NCBI GenBank assembly: GCA_963575745.1
Contig: CAUYUJ010008047.1
Coordinates: 199,139 to 239,138 of the forward strand
Origin: Prorocentrum cordatum
Taxonomy: Eukaryota > Sar > Dinophyceae > Prorocentrales > Prorocentraceae
DNA: 40,000 nt
Reading direction: 5' to 3'
The notes under the pieces are model-generated. The model was not told the DNA's origin. It did no database searches and worked only from the letters and a program-made list of their open reading frames with translations. Shown here piece after piece: positions 17,201 to 24,682 of the stretch; position 1 is the first letter of the stretch, and each line of letters starts with the position of its first letter. The translations under genes were made by a program, and so were the position numbers.

Positions 17201-18327
17201 TTCTTGACGACAATGAAGTCTCCCATTCGAACATCATTAAATGCAGGGCGACGGTCCCAATCTTTTTGCATGATCTTCGATGTGATCGGTCGAAGAGCTT
17301 CGCGACAGTATGACAATGCAATTAACCATTCTTTATCATCTGCTTTGTGATTGGTCTCCCGAATCATAGCGCGGACTATTTGTTCATCCAAGGCGTCTTC
17401 TGCAGATGTACGGCCAGCAGGGGTTTCCCCCAGCTTGGCCGAAGGTGCTGACGCTGACGTCGTCCTTGGAGGCTCCATGTTGTGGTCGGGGTCGATAGGT
17501 GCCAATCCAGGAGGGTCGCCGATGAGCTCTCCAGGAAGGCAGGCGCAAATCTCGTACTTGCTCAATGGCTCTCTTGCTGCCAATGGCGGGTAGCCCCGTG
17601 GGTCGCCATCTGGCCATAACTGCTGGCCATGCATGTGGTGTGGTTTGAGGCGGCGAACTGCAATAATTGCCGCAGCGGGTACCACGTCCTCTGTCATGAT
17701 AGCGCCCTGAGCACCCAACCAAAATCTGCAACCTGCTTTTGTGGCGATTTCCATGTTGATCACCAGCTCGACCTCGTTCTTGTAGTTATTGAACTTGTAC
17801 GATTCCACTGAAGTGCGTGGATTCTTTTGAACATTGTTCAAATATGTGCTAGAACTAAAGAATGCCTCAGATCGCTGTGATGGTTTATGATATTTGTCTC
17901 TCTGAGAAGTTGGATCAACGTATCCAGGAATGATCCCTGTCTTCAATATGTTCTTCCAAGCGCGGGATGCTGTGCCGTGATGGAGATATTTAACATCTGT
18001 CCACTGTAGGCTCTCCCATCCCATATTCCACGGCTTGGAAGATGGATTGACACAACTGTGACCACCAACGCACCGAATAGCGATGACGCTGTTCCAGTCA
18101 AAAGAACTGGGGTCACCTCCCTCAGGGATCGGCTTGGCATATATCTCGATTCTGTTTTTCTGCGAATCAATATGCTTCTGGAACGCACGAACAATGAATA
18201 TCGGATAGTAGTCGTTCCAATCGGTATATCCATCATTTTCACCGTCTTTCTTAAAGTGTGCCACTGCCGCTTCCATGGATGGTCCATTGTGTTTGTCTTT
18301 GCGATCTCTGAATTTCCATTCGACCAT
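17029..18327 (-). CDS. Copia 3' extension: Tpt1/KptA-like RNA 2'-phosphotransferase domain
   Basis: Residues about 40-225 resemble the Tpt1/KptA family, which removes an internal RNA 2'-phosphate by transfer to NAD and has an ADP-ribosyltransferase fold. Ordered matches are: a K-x-R-[FI] site after a helix (QKNRIEIY, ~57-63); AIRCVGGHS (83-91) for the family's IRA-x-QGHS; YLHHGT (114-119) followed by AWKNILKTGI for HGT...I...GL; QRSEAFF (151-157) for the R-x-H-[VI]-H strand, with the His missing; and AGCRFWLGAQGAIMTEDVVP (198-217) for the G-x-x-F-x-x-S-x-NG-V-x-LT-x-x-VP signature. The N-terminal Arg-His of the family is not obvious. The frame is in phase with 18451-20598, separated only by a TGA. 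An ATG opens it at 18327. After the domain comes a linker and a second globular piece. Activity is unproven. Confidence 0.6.
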   Translation of the reverse strand: MVEWKFRDRKDKHNGPSMEAAVAHFKKDGENDGYTDWNDYYPIFIVRAFQKHIDSQKNRIEIYAKPIPEGGDPSSFDWNSVIAIRCVGGHSCVNPSSKPWNMGWESLQWTDVKYLHHGTASRAWKNILKTGIIPGYVDPTSQRDKYHKPSQRSEAFFSSSTYLNNVQKNPRTSVESYKFNNYKNEVELVINMEIATKAGCRFWLGAQGAIMTEDVVPAAAIIAVRRLKPHHMHGQQLWPDGDPRGYPPLAAREPLSKYEICACLPGELIGDPPGLAPIDPDHNMEPPRTTSASAPSAKLGETPAGRTSAEDALDEQIVRAMIRETNHKADDKEWLIALSYCREALRPITSKIMQKDWDRRPAFNDVRMGDFIVVKNWVSTKFFHYDNHWPKGNHNAEIALPRDTYMVHSSISAYSTSSLRYKYLFSTTVYDG

Positions 18328-18450
18328 CTCTTTAAAGGATTTCCAATTGCTTGGAATATTCCATTCATTCTTTGTTGTGTTCTCCCAGATATTGATACGT
18401 CTGTCATGAAATTGGTTGGTCCAAAACTTTTTGTAGTGAATCTCATGACG

Positions 18451-20598
18451 TCACATAGTCGTAATGTCTTTGCTCATGTATTTGTTTGTTCCCAGCCATT
18501 CGTCCTCAATTAGCTCGGGACCATAACGTACATCGTCGTAATGTGGTAATGATATCGATTTCCACTCTGGGAAGCAACCAGACTGTGCAATGTCAGGCGC
18601 ATGAGCAATCACAATATCATCATGCAACAGCTGCTCGTACCATTCATGGTCTCCCATGCAGGCAAATCCATTGGTCGCACGCGTGCCCCGCAACATTGGG
18701 CACATGTATGGATGGTCATATTTGACGCCTGCTTGTAGCTTCCACTCGCGAATAGTGCATGAGTTGTCGAAGATCCCGATATTGCTGGTATCCTCGTGCA
18801 TGGAACGCTCACAGCTGTCCTGCCATGACAATATATTCATCTCATGTGGAGAAAGCTCCTCCTCGGCAGGAGTTGCCTCCAGCTCCATGGCCTCAAGGTC
18901 GGTGCCGTCGTCAGGGATCGGTACCGCCTCAGCTTTTGGGAGCTGATCTGCTGGTTGTTGTTCTGCTTTGGGTTCTGGAGTCGATGGTTGCGACACTTTT
19001 ATCGATTGCGGTCCAGGTTGCAGTGGATCAGGCAATGGGCCTGGTGGGGCTGGCTGTGCTGTCTCAGCAGCTGCCTTCCATGCGGATGTAGGAACATCAG
19101 GGTCATGACCCAAAGCAGCTCGATCCAGTGCATTCTGCTTGAAGAATGTGTTGCATGCCTCGATGTTATTCTCGTTCTCGGCAGCTGGGCCGACGCGGTG
19201 AGAAGACAATCTGTTATCTTCTGCAATGATTCTTGCTTTGGTCGCATTATCATCTCCATCCAAATCTTTGATCTGATGTAAGAATTGCTCGAATACAACC
19301 CAAGTAACTGCATGTGCACCTTCAACAGTTTTGACGATCTTGGGGTGTAGGAGTTCATCTTTCTCAAGAGAATGCCAAGATGCCCAAGCCCCAGGGTAAT
19401 CTTTGATCAACAGCATGAGGTACTGGAATAAGTCGTTGTATGCGATAACCCATGGATCATTATCAGGAAGGGTTTGGTCAGGATCGCCAGGGTCAGGTGC
19501 TGGCGTACGTGTCGACATTCCAGGAGTAGGCTCAGTGGTGTCGCCTGCTTCGGCGGGCAGTGATGCCGGCAATGTGCCCTCGGCACATGACGCCATCCAC
19601 GCACAATGAGCCATCTCGTTTGCCGTCTGTGTCATCAACGTCGTGAGGCTGAGGTCTCTTTCCCATTCGTGTGTCAACTTTTCTCTGAAATCGAGGGCTG
19701 CCATGATTTCTTTGGCCTGCGTGTAGGCCTGATTATCCGTGACAGCAGTCAGCAATGGCGGCCTGAATGGATATGGCTGAGAAGGCAGAGACTGTATCAA
19801 AGCGCAGAAATTGCGATAGCATACTGCGTCGCAGAATTGCGTTGTAAACATTGCCATGTTATGGTTATTCTGCTTGGCGTGCCAAGCCTGTGGGGTAATC
19901 CTGTCGTACGCATCCACCCAATGGTCGGATGGAAGAACAGTGATGCCACGGTTCTGCATGATATTGATCAGGTCGCTCATGTGGTGATCAAAGTTCGGAT
20001 GTACGCCCCATTGCGCTGCTTTTCCAGGTCCCATGACCGTGGGGCAGCGGAAATACTGCATCACGTCGACAAAACGTGACACGTCAACGAGCACGTGTAC
20101 GGGCATGAGCGTCGGGACGCCGCCCTCACATTCCATCTTTTGGAGCTCGTATACGTTAGTAGGAGCACGATTCTGATGTCGGCGCATGTCGATGGTGTTT
20201 TGTCCATGATTGGCACATGCGATGTCGTTCGCGCTCCATACTACCATGGCATTGAGTCCCCTGCAATAGTGTCTTTGTTTTACGTATGATGGGAAATCAT
20301 TGGCCCAGTAATCCCAGATAGTCTCATTCAACTCGCGCCACTTCTTGATGGAAGCGTTGTCGCTTTGGAACATGAGGCCTCTGGCTTCGCGGATCTTTCT
20401 GATCATATTGCGCTGCTCGAGAGTGTTCTCATACTGATTGTTGAGAATAGCGTTGGTGCGGCTATCTTCTTTCTCGGAACGTTGCTTGCGTAGCTCCTCC
20501 ATACCGTAGCGTATCTTCATAACCAGCTTCAGGCAAGAGAACGCAATCTTGACCGATCGGCGTGTCATTCTGTCTGAACCATTCCCTATAATTGCCAA
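18451..20598 (-). CDS. Copia 3' extension, 715-codon ORF of unknown function
   Basis: No ATG begins this frame. It overlaps the end of the RT/RNase H frame by 137 bases and is +1 relative to it, so a frameshift (programmed or mutational) within 20462-20598 is likely. The N-terminal 300 residues look globular. They contain LNAMVVWSANDIACANHG (about residues 114-131) and, about 100 residues later, a His/Asp-rich segment (GITVLPSDHWVDAYD). The order V-x-W-x-x-ND...D-x-x-x-H loosely recalls SGNH hydrolases, which some LINEs carry, but the match is weak. Two Pro/Glu-rich linkers follow (about 350-385 and 525-590), then a Cys/His-containing C-terminal piece (CPMLRGTRATNGFACMGDHE). The final TGA (18451-18453) is the only stop before the Tpt1-like frame. 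Confidence 0.55.
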   Translation of the reverse strand: MAIIGNGSDRMTRRSVKIAFSCLKLVMKIRYGMEELRKQRSEKEDSRTNAILNNQYENTLEQRNMIRKIREARGLMFQSDNASIKKWRELNETIWDYWANDFPSYVKQRHYCRGLNAMVVWSANDIACANHGQNTIDMRRHQNRAPTNVYELQKMECEGGVPTLMPVHVLVDVSRFVDVMQYFRCPTVMGPGKAAQWGVHPNFDHHMSDLINIMQNRGITVLPSDHWVDAYDRITPQAWHAKQNNHNMAMFTTQFCDAVCYRNFCALIQSLPSQPYPFRPPLLTAVTDNQAYTQAKEIMAALDFREKLTHEWERDLSLTTLMTQTANEMAHCAWMASCAEGTLPASLPAEAGDTTEPTPGMSTRTPAPDPGDPDQTLPDNDPWVIAYNDLFQYLMLLIKDYPGAWASWHSLEKDELLHPKIVKTVEGAHAVTWVVFEQFLHQIKDLDGDDNATKARIIAEDNRLSSHRVGPAAENENNIEACNTFFKQNALDRAALGHDPDVPTSAWKAAAETAQPAPPGPLPDPLQPGPQSIKVSQPSTPEPKAEQQPADQLPKAEAVPIPDDGTDLEAMELEATPAEEELSPHEMNILSWQDSCERSMHEDTSNIGIFDNSCTIREWKLQAGVKYDHPYMCPMLRGTRATNGFACMGDHEWYEQLLHDDIVIAHAPDIAQSGCFPEWKSISLPHYDDVRYGPELIEDEWLGTNKYMSKDITTM

Positions 20599-23500
20599 AG
20601 GAGAGTGCCCACATCATGATGTCGTCGCGGATAATGGTCGACAAATGCTCAAGAGTAGCGCCGCCCATGTATTCCGCGCGGTTGAGGCACGGCATAAATA
20701 GAGGTACAAGGGCAGTATTTGATGCACTGGCGAGGTCGATTCTCTTCTGGGCAGCGTTGAGCTCGTCGATGCCGAAAGTAGGATACTTCTTGTGTTTTGC
20801 ACTCTTGGCCCCTTTCTTGGGCTGCATGATCCATGTTGAGGCAGTATACAAGTTTGTCCATTTGTACGCGTGACCCGATGGCCCAAATGCGTGATGCAAC
20901 AGTAGTCCCAAGTCCTCTTGTATGAGGGAGTGCCACCCATTATCTGAAAGTAGGGTAGAAACCAAGCGACCACCACAGAAAGCACTGTATTTTGCGTGGT
21001 CCAGCTCAAATGGGTCAACATCATTACCAGGAGTAAGGCCAGTGTCATTCGAACCGATCTGGTCAGCGGCTTCGCCGAAGAAGTCGTTGCCCTCGTTGTA
21101 TGGTGTCCAACGATAGGTACGTTCCGTATCTTGTGGATCGTCCAATATCGCCACCCAACCATTCGGATGGTCGGATGGCGTTGCCACCGTCTTGGAGTTT
21201 GATCCGATACTTCCAAAGCCTCCGCGCGCAGTCAACCATGCAGTATGCTTGCGGCGGAATTTATTTGTTTGGTTAAGGTCGGAAAATGCTCGCATGTTGG
21301 TGACCAAATTATCTTCATCAATATGGCCGATGTGTCCAGATGTATCCGATGTCCTGGCAATGCCAGGTGGGCGAGTAGGTAATTTGGCCATTGCACGATC
21401 AATTTTAGGCGCATAGCATGGCGTTACCAATCCATTCTGGTGTACGTCAGATGGTGCACACAGACCATTGTTGTAGTATCTTTGTGTATCCGTAACGCTG
21501 TCCTCGGTGTATTGTCCCAGTACTGCACTGCCAATTTTGGACCAATCGTTGTGAATCATCATCCACTTCGTTTTCAGTATCATTGTCGTAAAGTTTTCTG
21601 GTGGACACTTACGGTGCGATCCTGGGATCACCGCGTTCAAGTGATCATGTAGTCCACGAACACTTTCTTGTACTGAAGGATTACGATTGAAAAGGCCGGC
21701 AATCATACACATAGCACGCATGAATGATAGCCACGGCGTAGCTGTGAATGTGTTGTACTCGTAGTTGGCGTTGCCGCCGACGGATCCACTCTCGGCATTG
21801 GCCCATTTCTTAGCCTCGACGGACGCGAAGCGGGCAAGTTCACGAATAGAAGATTCGTCGGGTACACGAAGATCGAACTCTCCGCTTTGGTCAGCACGCC
21901 GTTGATGCATGTATATGTAACCATCTTCGGGATCACGAGGACGACCAGTTTGAGCGTGGTACGCGAAGCCCACGCGGTCATCGTCCCTGGCGTTCGGGTC
22001 GTACTCCTTGTCGTAGCCGATGGGCCAGCCGACGAGGTTGAGCGGCTGCGCCTGATCCATCTCGTGGATGGGGGGGTCGGGATTAGAACCGATCTCACTT
22101 ATATTTGCCTCGCAAGCGGCGAACAGGATGCTTGTGAGCTTTGCAGCTCGAGTCGTAAAATTGCTGCGGTATGAACGAATAATCAATGTCCTAACTCTCT
22201 CTGCATCTCGTGGAGGTGAGGGAGGATGGCGGGGATGTCTACCGTGCGGTGAACGTGCGCGTGAACGAGGTGTGCGCGACGCAATATCTGCGGCTGGCAC
22301 GCCAATGTGGCACATGCATGCACATAGTCCCTCGCGGTTAGCTTGCCCAACACATTGAAATCCGCATTCTGATCCTACCTCGCCCCATCTTTCTTTTTCC
22401 GTCAGCAATATCTTGCATATGTCTGGGCATCCATTCAATTTAGGAGGTTCCGCTTCATGAGGTAAACCGTCGGGCCTCCGAGGCCCTCGTATCGGAGGAC
22501 ATTGTATCGGAGTAACGGGAAAGATAAGCGAGTGTTCCAAGAGATCCTTCCAAAGGTCTGCTTTCTTTGTCTCGAAACGTTTGATCATCATATCTGCGAT
22601 CTGCTCTTTTGTTCCTGCGTATTTAAGCTCGATATGTTCAAGTTGGCATGTTTCGCATATCCAATCCAGATTGATACGATGAGTACGATGAAGATGACGA
22701 AGTGCTGGTGTACGTCCCTTTTGGCCAATTTTGATAACGGCCTGGTTATCCTCCAGGACGATAAGACGTACTTTGGGTGCACTGATCTCTGGAGCTGGCT
22801 CTGGATCCACGTGTAGTACAGTACCTTCATGGGATATCGTACGTCTCTTTGGAGGCGTAAGTAAAGCCGTATTTAGCGGTAGTTGCCTACGGCTAGGAGA
22901 AGATCCCCGTGTAGGGGGCGCCTTGCGAGGCGATGGTTTACGCTTCTTTTTGGCTGCCAATGTGGGACACATCGCCGGGTCGACGTGTCGATGGCAGCTC
23001 AGGCATGCATTCTTCTCTTTGCATGTTTTGGCAACTCCCACCACGGCTTCCCAGAATGATAGTAGTGGTAACCCTTCCAGTCGTAGTGCGGAATCGAGAG
23101 CAACGATCTCAGATTCAGTAGATGAATGTGAAACAACCGTTTGTTTCTTACATACAGCGTTGACTGGAAAGAATGTATTGGGTCCAACAAGCGCAGCAAA
23201 AACACCGGTAGTGGATTTGGATGATGTAATGCAATCAGCGAACGAGGCGTCAGTAAAGAGCATGATGGGTAACTTGTCCGACGAATCGCCTATCCATCCG
23301 TGTAAGCAATGTGTACGCGTCGTTTTGATGTAGCATATCAACCGATGTAGACGTTTGTCACATGTAGCATTCCATTTGGTAATTCCTCTGGCCAACATAC
23401 ATACCGGATGTAGAAGATCGAAACGACAGCAACGTGCCAAGTACAGGATCTTCATTAGTACACTTGCCGCGTCCTGGCCGAGGATGCCCTCGTCTGAATA

Positions 23501-24307
23501 GTCGGACTCAGTGAAGGAGGTGTCCTCGATGCCAGGGGTCTCTGCGTCGGGTAGGTCATGGTATGTGGCGGGTATGGTATTGGTAGATGTCGTGTCGACC
23601 GATTTTGCTGGACTGGATGATCGTGGCCGTGCGTTGAGCACACTGGTAGGTCTGGCGACCGACCCGGAGGAGGATGGCGATTTGGATCGCGAAGCCCTCG
23701 GCGAGTCGGATCGTTTCCGACGTGACCCTGTTCCCTGGGCGCGCTTGGAGGCGCATTCCAGGTATCGCTCAATGCACTGATCTGTAAAACCAAGCATATC
23801 ATGTCGAATGCCACGAACGTGTTTGGCCGTATTGTAATCTTTCTCATTGTGTGCAGGTAGCATAGGGCGTATTGTGGACATTCTTTTGTCGAAGATGCTC
23901 TGCGGTACATCATATGCTTGTTGTCCACAACCCAAATATTGTGAGTATGGAGTAGGTGGATCCAAATCGATACCGCTTTTGCGAATATAATCCCAGCCAG
24001 TCTGTAGATTATGAGCTGGGCCGGCCAATTTAAAATCGTCCACATATACTGAAAGTATCAGTCCCAGTTTGTTGTGTCTCCATACGCATTCCCATCCTGA
24101 AATAGGCTCGAAACCGACGCTTTCCAAGCATGTGCGGCATTTTCGTTCCCAAAAGACACCTGCGAGAGGGTGTCCGTATAGTGCCAATCGCAATCGGCAC
24201 ACTGGGTTCTTGCATTTTGACCATGATGTCGGTTGTCGCCATTTAGGTATAGTAATCCAAGTATCAACTGGATCAATTCGTCCGTCGCCGTATAGTAATG
24301 CCTGCAT
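20462..24307 (-). CDS. Copia reverse transcriptase (C-terminal part), RNase H and downstream unknown region
   Basis: Residues 1-130 are the copia reverse transcriptase from the palm onward: NPVCRLRLALYGHPLAGVFW, then the catalytic YVDD at 88-91 (24035-24046). An Arg/Ser-rich insertion (about 192-240) sits in the connection. RNase H follows with Asp353 (LFTDASFAD), the SSTESE glutamates 398/400, Asp520 (LEDNQAV) and Asp572 (IADMMIKRF). About 80 extra residues with a Cys/His cluster (CKEKNACLSCHRHVDPAMC) split the RNase H between the second and third acidic residues. A Cys-rich patch (~630-667) and some 600 residues of unknown sequence complete the frame. The frame begins in mid-domain: the same phase continues upstream across a TAA at 24353-24355 into the RT fingers. 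Confidence 0.9.
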   Translation of the reverse strand: MQALLYGDGRIDPVDTWITIPKWRQPTSWSKCKNPVCRLRLALYGHPLAGVFWERKCRTCLESVGFEPISGWECVWRHNKLGLILSVYVDDFKLAGPAHNLQTGWDYIRKSGIDLDPPTPYSQYLGCGQQAYDVPQSIFDKRMSTIRPMLPAHNEKDYNTAKHVRGIRHDMLGFTDQCIERYLECASKRAQGTGSRRKRSDSPRASRSKSPSSSGSVARPTSVLNARPRSSSPAKSVDTTSTNTIPATYHDLPDAETPGIEDTSFTESDYSDEGILGQDAASVLMKILYLARCCRFDLLHPVCMLARGITKWNATCDKRLHRLICYIKTTRTHCLHGWIGDSSDKLPIMLFTDASFADCITSSKSTTGVFAALVGPNTFFPVNAVCKKQTVVSHSSTESEIVALDSALRLEGLPLLSFWEAVVGVAKTCKEKNACLSCHRHVDPAMCPTLAAKKKRKPSPRKAPPTRGSSPSRRQLPLNTALLTPPKRRTISHEGTVLHVDPEPAPEISAPKVRLIVLEDNQAVIKIGQKGRTPALRHLHRTHRINLDWICETCQLEHIELKYAGTKEQIADMMIKRFETKKADLWKDLLEHSLIFPVTPIQCPPIRGPRRPDGLPHEAEPPKLNGCPDICKILLTEKERWGEVGSECGFQCVGQANREGLCACMCHIGVPAADIASRTPRSRARSPHGRHPRHPPSPPRDAERVRTLIIRSYRSNFTTRAAKLTSILFAACEANISEIGSNPDPPIHEMDQAQPLNLVGWPIGYDKEYDPNARDDDRVGFAYHAQTGRPRDPEDGYIYMHQRRADQSGEFDLRVPDESSIRELARFASVEAKKWANAESGSVGGNANYEYNTFTATPWLSFMRAMCMIAGLFNRNPSVQESVRGLHDHLNAVIPGSHRKCPPENFTTMILKTKWMMIHNDWSKIGSAVLGQYTEDSVTDTQRYYNNGLCAPSDVHQNGLVTPCYAPKIDRAMAKLPTRPPGIARTSDTSGHIGHIDEDNLVTNMRAFSDLNQTNKFRRKHTAWLTARGGFGSIGSNSKTVATPSDHPNGWVAILDDPQDTERTYRWTPYNEGNDFFGEAADQIGSNDTGLTPGNDVDPFELDHAKYSAFCGGRLVSTLLSDNGWHSLIQEDLGLLLHHAFGPSGHAYKWTNLYTASTWIMQPKKGAKSAKHKKYPTFGIDELNAAQKRIDLASASNTALVPLFMPCLNRAEYMGGATLEHLSTIIRDDIMMWALSFGNYREWFRQNDTPIGQDCVLLPEAGYEDTLRYGGATQATFRERR

Positions 24308-24352
24308 ATAGGCTCCAGGTGCGTCACTTTGCTCTCCCGCATATTGCGGTAA

Positions 24353-24682
24353 TTACGCAGTAGCATCGCAAAGTTTGGAAGCCTCTATATGCGAAGCACT
24401 GGAAGCGGCGTCGGCGAATATGGCGGCCAAACCAGTTCCATCTTTGCCTGTATTGCCCTGAACCACCACTCTGCCCTTGAATTTACGTAGATCAGGAGGA
24501 AGTTCCTCATGTTTGACTGAAGATAGCTCCAAGATATTGAAGAAATGCACTTTTGTTCCAGCGGATAGCTTGTGACTCAACATCAGCTTTTTCTGCAACG
24601 GTCTCCAACATCCATGTTTGTTTCTTTTCCAATATCTCGTATTCTTTTCGTAGGGCTGCTTGTGCACGTGGTTATGCGGCAA
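24353..24682 (-). CDS. Copia reverse transcriptase, N-terminal (fingers) fragment
   Basis: LRKFKGRVVVQGNTGKDGTG is the conserved start of a copia RT (the K-x-R-x-V-x-x-G segment), followed by a helix (ASSASHIEASKLCDA). The TAA at 24353 interrupts it; the same frame resumes directly with the DAPGAYMQ motif that holds the first catalytic Asp. The fragment overlaps the end of the Gag-protease-integrase frame and is +1 to it. The other frame also stays protein-like beyond its stop at 24672 (PRAQAALRKEYEIL) until about 24507, so the actual shift probably lies near 24560, not at the 24672 stop. Confidence 0.75.
   Translation of the reverse strand: MPHNHVHKQPYEKNTRYWKRNKHGCWRPLQKKLMLSHKLSAGTKVHFFNILELSSVKHEELPPDLRKFKGRVVVQGNTGKDGTGLAAIFADAASSASHIEASKLCDATA

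Noticed and set aside
16322-24674. A C-to-T editing or mutation signature, since every in-frame stop could come from CAA, CAG or CGA
   Set aside because: All stop codons start with T, so any stop is one C-to-T change from a Gln or Arg codon. The observation carries no information without other copies for comparison.
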